28,509 nt of DNA from JBKPNZ01 sp046732895 (lineage in GTDB: Bacteria; Actinomycetota; Thermoleophilia; Solirubrobacterales; 70-9). The position numbers and the translations under genes were made by a program. The DNA lies in contig JBKPNZ010000077.1 in NCBI GenBank assembly GCA_046732895.1, forward strand, positions 1 through 28,509. The letters are read 5' to 3'. Positions within the stretch are counted from its first letter, which is position 1; each line of letters begins with the position of its first letter. The notes beneath the pieces are model-generated. The model saw nothing but the letters and a program-made list of their open reading frames with translations. It was not told where the DNA came from and did no database searches. Below, one piece after another: positions 1 through 6,486 of this stretch.

Positions 1-1
1 C

Positions 2-1207
2 CCCACGGCACTGCGCGAGGTCGAGGCGCCCGCGGTCGCGCGCCTGCCGACGGGCATCGCCGAGTTCGACCAGGTCCTGGGGGGCGGGCTCGTACCCGGC
101 TCGTGCGTGCTCCTCGGTGGGGCCCCCGGGATCGGCAAGTCAACCCTCACGGGCATGGCACTCGGCAACCTCACCGCGTCCGGAGCGAAGACCCTCTACG
201 TCTCCGGCGAGGAGTCGGCCGCGCAGGTGAAGATGCGGGCCGAGCGGCTCGGCGAGGCCGCGCTCTCGGTGCCTGCCGTCGCGGAGACGTCGCTCGAGTC
301 GGTCCTCGCGACCCTGGAGGCCGAACAGCCGCAGGTCTGCGTGATCGACTCGGTGCAGACCCTGCACGCGGAGGGGATGACGGGCGCCCCCGGCTCGGTT
401 GGTCAGGTGCGTGAGTCGGCCGGGGCGGTGATGGAGCTGGCGAAGAGGATCGGATGCGCGGTGCTGCTCGTCGGTCACGTCACCAAGGAGGGCGCGGTCG
501 CCGGCCCACGGGTGCTCGAGCACCTGGTCGACGCCGTGCTGCTCTTTGAGGGTGAGCGCGAGCGGAGCTTCCGGACCCTGCGCGCGATCAAGAACCGCTT
601 CGGGGCGACGAGCGAGGTCGGCGTCTTCGAGATGCGCCAGGGCGGGCTCGTGGAGGTGGCCGACGCCTCCGCCCGCTTCGCCGGCGAGGCAACCGCTGCC
701 CCGGGTTCCGTCGTGCTGTGCGCGATGGAGGGAACGCGTCCGCTCCTGGTCGAGGTGCAGGCGCTCGTCGCGCCGACCGAGATCGTGCCGCCCCGCCGAG
801 TGACGACCGGGATTGACCGCAATCGCCTCGCGATGGTCCTCGCGGTCCTCCAGCGACACGCCCGCACCTCTCTGGCGGCCGCCGACGTGTTCGTGAACGT
901 GGCCGGAGGCGTGCGCGTCGACGAGCCGGGAGCGGATCTCGCCATCGCGCTCGCGGTCGCGTCGGCGCACAAGGGGGAGCCGATGCTCGGCGCGAACGGC
1001 AAGCCCATCGCGTGCTTCGGGGAGATCGGGCTCACGGGCGAGCTGCGCCACGTGGCCCACCCCGAGCGGCGCGTCGCGGAAGCGATCAAATTCGGTCTGG
1101 CGCCCGTCCTCGGACCCGCGGCGGGCGAGCGAATCGAGGGTCTCCAGACCTACTCATCGATTCGCGAAGCACTGCGGGGCCGCAAGCCGGTGCGGGCTGC
1201 GGCGTAG
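2..1207 (+). CDS. radA: DNA repair protein RadA (5' truncated by window edge)
   Basis: RadA (Sms) is a RecA-like ATPase that acts as a DnaB-type helicase on recombination intermediates and carries a Lon-protease-like C-terminal domain. The frame is open from the first complete codon at base 2, so the start and the N-terminal C4 zinc finger lie outside the window. 401 residues are visible against roughly 455 for the family. Seen: Walker A GGAPGIGKST (residues 39-48 of the visible part), the VIDSVQTL Walker B strand, the RadA-specific KNRFG motif (197-201), and a C-terminal Lon-like domain with GGVRVDEPGADLAIALAVAS. It is first in a same-strand run with disA (93 nt gap) and carD, matching the radA-disA order of Bacillus. 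Identification is secure; only the N-terminus is unknown. Confidence 0.96.
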   Translation, partial: PTALREVEAPAVARLPTGIAEFDQVLGGGLVPGSCVLLGGAPGIGKSTLTGMALGNLTASGAKTLYVSGEESAAQVKMRAERLGEAALSVPAVAETSLESVLATLEAEQPQVCVIDSVQTLHAEGMTGAPGSVGQVRESAGAVMELAKRIGCAVLLVGHVTKEGAVAGPRVLEHLVDAVLLFEGERERSFRTLRAIKNRFGATSEVGVFEMRQGGLVEVADASARFAGEATAAPGSVVLCAMEGTRPLLVEVQALVAPTEIVPPRRVTTGIDRNRLAMVLAVLQRHARTSLAAADVFVNVAGGVRVDEPGADLAIALAVASAHKGEPMLGANGKPIACFGEIGLTGELRHVAHPERRVAEAIKFGLAPVLGPAAGERIEGLQTYSSIREALRGRKPVRAAA

Positions 1208-1300
1208 CCAAACACCCGGCTTGACAAAGCCGAATCCGACCTCTCCACACGGGATTGGCCTGACGGCTGCGAGCAGGACCTTTCTGTCACCATCATCTCG

Positions 1301-2407
1301 ATGACGCTGTCCCCCGGTGACGAGCTGAACGAGCTGGAGGCGCGTCAGGACCCTCGGCTCCTGCGAGCCCTCGACATGGTCTCCCCAGGCACGCCGCTGC
1401 GGGAGGGCATCGACAACATCGTTCACGCTCAGACGGGTGGCCTGATCGTCATCGGCGAGCCAGACGACATCTCGTTCCTGTTCTCGGGCGGGATTCGCCT
1501 CGACATCGACTACACGCCGGCACTGCTCTACCAAGTGGCGAAGATGGACGGCGCCATCGTGCTCGACTCGCATGCTCGCCACATCTCGTGGGCCAACGTC
1601 CAGCTGATGCCCGATCCGACGATCCTCTCACTGGAAACGGGAACGCGCCATCGCACGGCCGAGCGTGTCTCGAAGCAGACCGATGCGCTCGTCATCGCGA
1701 TCTCCGCTCGCCGGGACGTCGTCTCGCTCTACGTCCAGGGCATCAAGTACATCCTTCAGGACATCCCGACGGTGCTCTCCAAGGCCAACCAGGGCCTGGC
1801 GACGCTGGAGAAGTACCGCGCCCGCCTCGACCAGGTCTCGGCCCGCCTCACGGGCCTCGAGTTCTCCGGCGCCGCCGTCCTCTACGACGTGCTGTCCGTG
1901 CTCCAGCGGGCCGAGCTCGTGACCCGCATGGCGACCGAGGTCGAGCGCTACATCATCGAGCTCGGCACCGAGGGCCGGCTGATCGAGATGCAGCTCGAGG
2001 AGTCGGTCGTCGGCGTCATGGCCGATCGCGTCGCGCTCGTTCGCGACCACCATGCCGACGGCACCGAGGAGCACGTCGAGCTCACGCTCGAACAGCTCGC
2101 TGCGCTGCCGCATGAAGAGGTCCTCGACTTCGGTCGCCTTGCCGAGCTCCTCGGCTACGACCGCAAGACGAGCACCGTCGACTTTCCGGTCAGTCCGCGC
2201 GGCTACCGCGCGCTATCCCGGATCCCGCGCCTCCCGCGGCTCGTGGCCCAGCGGCTGGTGCAGCGATTCGGCGACATCGAAGCAATCTTGGAAGCCTCAG
2301 ACGACGAGCTCGCGGAGGTCGAGGGCGTGGGGGAGACCCGCGCCAAGGACATCCGCGAGGGCCTTCGGAGGCTGCAGGAGGTCGACCTCGTCGACCGCTA
2401 CCCGTAA
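1301..2407 (+). CDS. disA: Diadenylate cyclase DisA (DNA integrity scanning protein)
   Basis: Condenses two ATP into the second messenger c-di-AMP; in Bacillus it scans DNA and pauses at branched intermediates. The 368-residue length is normal for the family. The N-terminal DAC domain shows the DGA motif (83-85, in KMDGAIVLD) and the RHR motif (116-118, in TRHRTAER), which form the nucleotide site. A central helical linker follows, and the C-terminus has a helix-hairpin-helix DNA-binding segment (VEGVGETRAKDIREGL). The start at 1301 is the first ATG in frame and no clear Shine-Dalgarno precedes it, so the exact start is less certain than the identity. RadA is known to inhibit DisA in Bacillus, and the adjacency fits that partnership. 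Confidence 0.96.
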   Translation: MTLSPGDELNELEARQDPRLLRALDMVSPGTPLREGIDNIVHAQTGGLIVIGEPDDISFLFSGGIRLDIDYTPALLYQVAKMDGAIVLDSHARHISWANVQLMPDPTILSLETGTRHRTAERVSKQTDALVIAISARRDVVSLYVQGIKYILQDIPTVLSKANQGLATLEKYRARLDQVSARLTGLEFSGAAVLYDVLSVLQRAELVTRMATEVERYIIELGTEGRLIEMQLEESVVGVMADRVALVRDHHADGTEEHVELTLEQLAALPHEEVLDFGRLAELLGYDRKTSTVDFPVSPRGYRALSRIPRLPRLVAQRLVQRFGDIEAILEASDDELAEVEGVGETRAKDIREGLRRLQEVDLVDRYP

Positions 2408-2443
2408 CCCCCCACACGGCTGCGCGAGCGGCCGTCGTCACAT

Positions 2444-2450
2444 AAGGAGG
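2444..2450 (+). promoter_or_regulatory. Strong Shine-Dalgarno AAGGAGG ahead of carD
   Basis: AAGGAGG is a full anti-16S match. It ends 5 nt before the in-frame ATC at 2456 but 44 nt before the first ATG at 2495. It is the best reason to suspect a non-AUG start for carD. Confidence 0.75.
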
Positions 2451-2494
2451 AAGACATCCCAGAGCTAGCAGTAGAGGAAGCAACCGACACCGAG

Positions 2495-3022
2495 ATGGAG
2501 CTCGGCCCCGTTGAGTGCACCTTCGAGGTGGGCGACAACGTGGTCTACCCGCACCACGGGGCCGGCGTCGTGCTCAAGCGCGAAACCAGGGACCTCATGA
2601 ACGAGAAGAGGGATTACTTGACGATCAAGATCCTTCACAACGACATGACCGTGATGGTTCCGTGTGAGAACGCCCACCGGGCCGGCCTTCGTCGAGTCAT
2701 CGACGAGGAGCAGGTCAAGAAGGTGATCGACGTCCTGAGCGGTGAAGTCTCGGACATGCCGAAGAACTGGAACCGCCGCTTCAAGTACAACCGCGAGAAG
2801 ATCAAGACGGGCGACGTCTTCGAGCTCGCAGAGGTGGTTCGCAATCTCGCCATCCGCGAGTGGGAGAAGGGCCTCTCCACCGGCGAGAAGCAGATGTACA
2901 CCCGGGCCAAGAAGATCCTGGCCTCGGAGTTCATGTACGCCCTCGACAAGGACGAGGAAGGCGCAGAGGCGTACATCGACGAGTTGCTGGAGGAGCGCTT
3001 CGGCGCAAAGGCACCGGCCTGA
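2495..3022 (+). CDS. carD: CarD family transcriptional regulator
   Basis: CarD binds the RNA polymerase beta subunit and stabilises open promoter complexes, notably at rRNA promoters in mycobacteria. The N-terminal Tudor-like RNAP-interaction domain is seen in FEVGDNVVYPHHGAGVV, and the helical DNA-binding C-terminal domain in the NWNRRFKYNREKIKTGD region and following helices. From the ATG at 2495 the protein is 175 residues, near the family norm. That ATG has no properly spaced ribosome site. A perfect AAGGAGG (2444-2450) instead lies 5 nt before an in-frame ATC at 2456, which would add 13 residues beginning PELAVEEATDTE. The frame is open back to the disA stop. The true start may therefore be 2456 with a rare AUC codon. 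The coordinate given is the conventional one. Confidence 0.93.
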   Translation: MELGPVECTFEVGDNVVYPHHGAGVVLKRETRDLMNEKRDYLTIKILHNDMTVMVPCENAHRAGLRRVIDEEQVKKVIDVLSGEVSDMPKNWNRRFKYNREKIKTGDVFELAEVVRNLAIREWEKGLSTGEKQMYTRAKKILASEFMYALDKDEEGAEAYIDELLEERFGAKAPA

Positions 3023-3032
3023 GCCGGCTCTC

Positions 3033-3725
3033 GTCACAGCGGTCCTAGCGGCCGCCGGCTCCGGGGAAAGACTCGGAGCCGGCGGCCCGAAGGCCCTGGT
3101 CGAACTCGCCGGCAGGCCCTTGATGGAGTGGTCGCTGGACGCGTTCGCACGGGCCGAGTCCGTCGGCTCCGTCGTCGTCGTGCTTCCTCAGGGCGTCGAC
3201 ACGGGGCTGCCCGACGGCGCGCGGCAGGTCGACGGAGGTCCGACCCGCTCAGAGTCGGTTGCGAATGGCCTTGCGGCCGCGCCGGACGCGGAGATCGTGG
3301 TCGTTCACGACGCCGCCCGCCCGCTCGTGACCGCCGAATTGATCGATGAGCTGGTGGATTTGCTCGTGGGAAGACCCGACGCTGCCGGGGTGATCGCCGC
3401 CGCCCCCCTCACCGACACCGTCAAGCGGGCCCGTGAGCCCCGGTCCGCGAAGGGCGACATCCCGCGAGGAGAGCCCACGATCGCGAAGACCGAGAGTCGC
3501 GATCACCTGTGGGCTGCGCAGACGCCGCAGGTGTTCCGGGCCACGGCCCTGCTCGAAGCGCTCGATACGGAGCCTCAGCGCCTGGCCGCCGCCACCGACG
3601 ACGCGATGCTCGTGGAGAAGGCCGGGGGGAAGGTCCTGATCCACCCGACGAGCGCCCAGAACCTGAAGGTGACGACGGCCGTCGACCTGGACCTTGCAGA
3701 GCTGCTGCTGAGTTCGCGGCGCTGA
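3033..3725 (+). CDS. ispD: 2-C-methyl-D-erythritol 4-phosphate cytidylyltransferase IspD
   Basis: Transfers CMP from CTP to MEP in the third step of the MEP isoprenoid pathway. Seen: the nucleotide-binding start VTAVLAAAGSGERLG followed by PKALVELAGRPL, then VVHDAARPLV, AAQTPQVF and TDDAMLVEKAGGKV, all canonical. About 230 residues is normal for the family. The loop before AAQTPQVF looks several residues longer than usual. No ATG, GTG, TTG or CTG occurs in frame near the expected N-terminus: the codons there are GCT CTC GTC ACA GCG (3027-3041), just past the carD stop (3020-3022). The start given is the GTC of VTAV and is a placeholder. The frame is +1 relative to carD. Possible explanations are reinitiation at a rare codon, frameshifting from carD, or a sequence error. 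The identity is firm and the start is not. Confidence 0.88.
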   Translation, partial: VTAVLAAAGSGERLGAGGPKALVELAGRPLMEWSLDAFARAESVGSVVVVLPQGVDTGLPDGARQVDGGPTRSESVANGLAAAPDAEIVVVHDAARPLVTAELIDELVDLLVGRPDAAGVIAAAPLTDTVKRAREPRSAKGDIPRGEPTIAKTESRDHLWAAQTPQVFRATALLEALDTEPQRLAAATDDAMLVEKAGGKVLIHPTSAQNLKVTTAVDLDLAELLLSSRR

Positions 3726-3771
3726 ACTGGAGCTTGGGCGCTGCTGGCGCCGCCGGCCGCAGCGAAACGGG

Positions 3772-3861
3772 CACTAAGAGGGAAGGGATCGGCGCTCGCG
3801 GGCGATTCCCGCACCGATGGTCGTGTTAACGCGTCAATGACGCGTTTTCTCGACCATCGGT
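3772..3861 (+). repeat. Palindromic repeat element, copy 1 (49-bp exact core at 3811-3859)
   Basis: The core 3811-3859 is identical base for base to 14582-14630. It is a nested inverted repeat: outer arms ACCGATGGTCG (3813-3823) and CGACCATCGGT (3851-3861), perfect over 11 bp in this copy. Next come 4-nt spacers TGTT and TTCT, then inner arms AACGCGTCA (3828-3836) and TGACGCGTT (3838-3846) around a single A. A 20-nt block at 3772-3791 starting CACTAA matches 14528-14547 at 16 of 20 positions. Between block and core, GGGATCG can pair with CGATTCCC. The inner stem followed by TTTTCT resembles an intrinsic terminator for ispD. It could also be a dispersed REP-like or structured-RNA element. No gene is visible in 3726-3877. 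Confidence 0.8.
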
Positions 3862-3877
3862 CCCCGACCGCAAGCGC

Positions 3878-4036
3878 CTAGCGGCGTAATAGCACCCAAA
3901 CCAGCGCGCCCGCGAAGGCGAGCTGGCCGAACGTGAGCGCGGTGCCGAAGTTCGGGGCGCCCAGCGCGGCCGCGATCGCCGTGGCAGCGGCGAAGGCGCC
4001 GAGCACGATCAGGAGGTCACGGACGGTGTCAGCCAC
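3878..4036 (-). CDS. Small two-helix membrane protein overlapping the DUF389 gene
   Basis: A 52-residue frame starting with GTG at 4036. It overlaps the end of the DUF389 gene by 8 nt (the GTG precedes that gene's TGA), the usual arrangement for translational coupling. The protein begins MADTVRDLLIVLGAFAAATA, and two hydrophobic stretches (about residues 8-26 and 33-50) flank a short APNFGTALTFGQ turn. It ends with two arginines. No known family is recognised. The coupling, the two clean membrane segments and the codon use support a real gene. It may be a partner subunit or assembly factor of the DUF389 protein, which is inference from position only. Confidence 0.6.
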   Translation of the reverse strand: MADTVRDLLIVLGAFAAATAIAAALGAPNFGTALTFGQLAFAGALVWVLLRR

Positions 4037-5051
4037 GGGCCGCCGGCTTCTCGTAGGTGGCGCTGCCAGCCCGGCGGCTATGTCCGAGGGGCAGGCCGGC
4101 CACCTCCCGGGCCTCGTCGTGAAGATGGGCCCGCCGTCGCGTCAGATAGAGACGCCGCTGGACGTACAGCGTTCCGATCCCCGCGAGGAGGATCGCGAAG
4201 ATGTTGACGAGGAGCTGCCTGCCGGCGCCGCCACACGTACTCCAGTCCCCGAGTGCTGCGGCGACGCCGATATTGGCCGCAGCCGGGATCGTCGTCACCG
4301 AGATGAGCACACCGACGAGCGCCCCTGACTTGGCGGATGTCAGGGACAGGACGCCGGCGGTCCCGGCAAGGTAGGCGACCAGGAAGCTCCAGCCATTGGG
4401 GTCGGCGATGAAGGCCGTGAAGCTGTGATGGGTGGAGTCCGAACCGGCGTCGACAGCGCCGACCGCCCTCAAGATCAGCGTGAACACGAACGTCGCAATG
4501 ATCCCGACGGGGAAGCCGATGGCGAGGGCCCGGAGCGAGCGCCGCGCAAGGTCCCGCCGGCGCTGGACCGCTGCGACGCACAGCCCCGCGATCGGTCCGA
4601 ACTCGGGGCCGACGATCATGGCCCCGATGATCAGCAGGAGCTGGTTCGTGAAGATGCCGACCGCCGCGATCAGCATCGCGAGGATCATGAACGCGAGGAA
4701 GCTCGCCGAGAGCTCGATGTTCTCCGACGTTCGCGACTCCACCTCCTCCCAGACGACGGCATCGGAGGGCATGCCGGCCGAGGCCTTCTGCGCCTCGATC
4801 GACGCACGCGAGACCTGTGAGTCGATGACCTCCATGGCGATCGAGCCCTCGGTATCGATGTCGAGCTCGCGCAGGTCGGAGATCAGGACGCTCACCTCCT
4901 CGCGCGTCACGTCGCAGAGGATCACGTCGCCCTCCGGCTTCTGGGCGGCACGCTCGAGGAAGATCAGGTTGCAGACGGACGACGTGTGCCTGAGCAGATC
5001 GAGCGTGTGCTCGGACTGGTAGTGCGGAACCACGATCCGGAGGTGGATCAT
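4029..5051 (-). CDS. DUF389 family membrane protein
   Basis: A 340-residue protein: a soluble N-terminal region of about 115 residues (ferredoxin-like segment beginning MIHLRIVVPHYQSEHTLDLL), then six or so hydrophobic helices from about residue 117 to 310, and a basic C-terminal tail. The membrane block contains IIGAMIVGPEFGPIAGLC and TSAKSGALVGVLISVTTIPA, typical of DUF389 (TIGR00341-type) proteins. Their function is not established; some are described as hydrophobic transporter-like proteins. It is transcribed divergently from the PHP gene with only 16 nt between the starts. A TACGCT box lies 8 nt before its ATG, so the mRNA is probably nearly leaderless. It sits inside an otherwise MEP-pathway/housekeeping cluster and looks inserted there. 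Confidence 0.85.
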   Translation of the reverse strand: MIHLRIVVPHYQSEHTLDLLRHTSSVCNLIFLERAAQKPEGDVILCDVTREEVSVLISDLRELDIDTEGSIAMEVIDSQVSRASIEAQKASAGMPSDAVVWEEVESRTSENIELSASFLAFMILAMLIAAVGIFTNQLLLIIGAMIVGPEFGPIAGLCVAAVQRRRDLARRSLRALAIGFPVGIIATFVFTLILRAVGAVDAGSDSTHHSFTAFIADPNGWSFLVAYLAGTAGVLSLTSAKSGALVGVLISVTTIPAAANIGVAAALGDWSTCGGAGRQLLVNIFAILLAGIGTLYVQRRLYLTRRRAHLHDEAREVAGLPLGHSRRAGSATYEKPAARG

Positions 5052-5058
5052 CCGCGGC

Positions 5059-5065
5059 TAGCGTA
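5059..5065. promoter_or_regulatory. Overlapping divergent -10 boxes between DUF389 and PHP genes
   Basis: The 7-bp TAGCGTA reads TAGCGT on the plus strand and TACGCT on the minus strand. Each matches a TANNNT -10 pattern and faces its own gene. The minus-strand box lies 8 nt before the DUF389 ATG. The plus-strand box lies only 3 nt before the PHP GTG at 5068, so a plus-strand transcript may begin inside or just after that codon. Confidence 0.4.
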
Positions 5066-5067
5066 CC

Positions 5068-5904
5068 GTGGCGATCCCCGTGCTCACGGACTACCACCTG
5101 CATCTGCGCCCGGACGACCTCGACGCAAGCGAGGATGCCTATTTCACCGACGAGAACGTCGCCCGCTACCTGGAGGCCGCCAGCGCTGCCGGGATCGCCG
5201 AGCTCGGCGTCTCCGAGCACGTCTACCGCTTCAGGGCCGCCCTGGAGGTCTGGGGTCACGAGATGTGGCAGCGCTATGCGGTCGGCGACCTCGACGCCTA
5301 CTGCGACTTCGTGCGCACCACGCCTCTCCGCCTGGGCCTCGAAGTGGATTACGTCGCGGGGGCGGAAGACCGGATCGCAAACCTGGTCGAGGCGCGCGAC
5401 TTCGACTACGTCGTCGGGTCGGTGCATTTCGTCGGCGACCGCGAAGTCGACCATGACGAGTACGACATCTGGGAGAGCGGGCTCGCCCCCGACGAGATCT
5501 GGCGCCGCTACTTCGAGAAGCTTGCCGCGGCCGCCCGCTCCGGCCTCTACGACATCCTCGCCCACCCCGACCTCGTGAAGATGTGGGGCCGGGCGCGGCC
5601 GCTGCCCGACCGCGACCTGCGCTTCTTCTATGAGCCCGCGGTCGAGGCGATCGCCGAGAGCGGGGTGGCGGTCGAGATCTCCACAGCCGGTCTGCGCAAG
5701 CCCGTGGGCGAGCTCTATCCGGCGCCTGCCTTTGCACAGATGTGCGTGGAGGCGGGCGCCGACTTCGCGCTGTCCTCGGACGCGCACGCGCCGGAGGACG
5801 TGGGTGCCGGCTACGAGCAGGCCCTCGCCGCGATGAGCGACTGGGGGGTCGATCGCATCTGCGTCTTCGAGCGACGCGTGCGACGCCTCGAGCCGCTCGG
5901 ATGA
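5068..5904 (+). CDS. PHP domain phosphoesterase, histidinol-phosphatase (HisK) family
   Basis: A 278-residue PHP-superfamily metal-dependent phosphoesterase. Seen: DYHLHLRPDD at the N-terminus (HxH metal ligands), VSEH, GLEVDYV, VGSVHFV, ILAHPDLVK and a C-terminal SSDAHAPEDVG. Together these are the expected PHP metal-ligand set. Overall layout resembles HisK-type histidinol-phosphate phosphatases, which would serve histidine synthesis, but no other his gene is near, so the substrate is not assured. The start is GTG at 5068; a second in-frame GTG at 5080 (VLTDYHLH) would also keep all motifs. ispF follows after 13 nt and is probably in the same transcript. Confidence 0.85.
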   Translation: MAIPVLTDYHLHLRPDDLDASEDAYFTDENVARYLEAASAAGIAELGVSEHVYRFRAALEVWGHEMWQRYAVGDLDAYCDFVRTTPLRLGLEVDYVAGAEDRIANLVEARDFDYVVGSVHFVGDREVDHDEYDIWESGLAPDEIWRRYFEKLAAAARSGLYDILAHPDLVKMWGRARPLPDRDLRFFYEPAVEAIAESGVAVEISTAGLRKPVGELYPAPAFAQMCVEAGADFALSSDAHAPEDVGAGYEQALAAMSDWGVDRICVFERRVRRLEPLG

Positions 5905-5917
5905 AAGGCTTCCACCT

Positions 5918-6379
5918 ATGAGCATGCGAGTCGGCATCGGCTATGACGCCCACCGCTTCGGCGCCGGGCGCAGGCTGGTGCTGGGCGGCGTCCTGGTGGA
6001 GCACGACCGAGGCCTCGAGGGCTATTCCGACGCGGACGTCGTGACGCACGCCGTGATCGATGCGCTCCTCGGCGCCGCGGGCCTTGGTGACCTCGGCACT
6101 CATTTCCCGTCGTCGGACGAGCGCTGGCGCGACGCTGACTCCCTCGATCTCCTGCGAACTGTCCTGGGCGAGCTTCACGGGAACGTGAGCAACGTGGACG
6201 TCAGCGTGATCGCCGAGGCGCCGGCCATCGGCCCGCACCGCGCCGAGATGGAGCGCCTCCTGAGCGACACGCTCAGCGCCCCGGTGAGCGTCAAGGCGAC
6301 CACGAACGAGGGGATGGGCTGGATCGGCCGGAGCGAGGGCATCGCCTGCATCGCGGTGGCGATGCTGGATGTCGGGTAG
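5918..6379 (+). CDS. ispF: 2-C-methyl-D-erythritol 2,4-cyclodiphosphate synthase IspF
   Basis: Cyclises CDP-ME 2-phosphate to MEcPP with release of CMP, in the same MEP pathway as IspD. At 153 residues it has normal length. Seen: GIGYDAHRF with metal ligands D10 and H12, H44 in VVTHAVIDALLGA, DLGTHFPSSDERW and a C-terminal KATTNEGMGWIGRSEGIACI. The start at 5918 has AAAGG nine nt upstream; an ATG two codons later is also possible. In Bacillus ispF directly follows ispD. Here about 2.2 kb carrying three other genes separates them. Confidence 0.96.
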   Translation: MSMRVGIGYDAHRFGAGRRLVLGGVLVEHDRGLEGYSDADVVTHAVIDALLGAAGLGDLGTHFPSSDERWRDADSLDLLRTVLGELHGNVSNVDVSVIAEAPAIGPHRAEMERLLSDTLSAPVSVKATTNEGMGWIGRSEGIACIAVAMLDVG

Positions 6380-6383
6380 GAAC

Positions 6384-6481
6384 CACTACCGGCACATGCT
6401 GCTTTCGCCGCTAAAGCGGCTCAAATACAAATCACTACCGGCACACGCTGCTTTCGCCGCTAAAGCGGCTCAAATACATTT
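6384..6481 (+). repeat. Tandem 49-bp direct repeat with internal hairpin, promoter region of acyl-CoA synthetase
   Basis: Two head-to-tail units, 6384-6432 and 6433-6481, match at 46 of 49 positions. Each begins CACTACCGGCACA and contains the inverted repeat GCCGCT-AA-AGCGGC (6407-6420 and 6456-6469), then CTCAAATACA. In the second unit the end is changed to give TACATT (6475-6480), 6 nt before the ATG at 6487, a plausible -10 for a leaderless mRNA. The hairpin then sits in the -35/-10 spacer, where a repressor operator would be effective. It explains most of the 107-nt gap between ispF and the next gene. Confidence 0.8.
6475..6480 (+). promoter_or_regulatory. Candidate -10 box TACATT of acyl-CoA synthetase
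   Basis: TACATT ends 6 nt before the ATG at 6487, placing the expected transcription start at the start codon. No Shine-Dalgarno is present. No TTGACA-like -35 is evident. Confidence 0.5.
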
Positions 6482-6486
6482 ATGCC

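Noticed and set aside
1221..1300. TTGACA at 1221-1226 as -35 of a disA promoter
   Set aside because: No TANNNT-type -10 is found at 16-19 nt spacing (the sequence there is CCACAC or similar), so a promoter is not supported.
3811..3861. c-di-AMP (ydaO) riboswitch near disA/ispD
   Set aside because: The element lies downstream of ispD, lacks ydaO consensus segments, and its second copy is next to a tRNA gene.
4078..5937. 619-codon minus-strand open frame across the DUF389, PHP and ispF region
   Set aside because: It runs antisense to the PHP gene and out of frame with DUF389; composition is shadow-like and no motif is present.
6384..6481. Tandem repeat as a CRISPR remnant
   Set aside because: Units are directly adjacent with no unique spacers, only two copies exist, and no cas genes are near.
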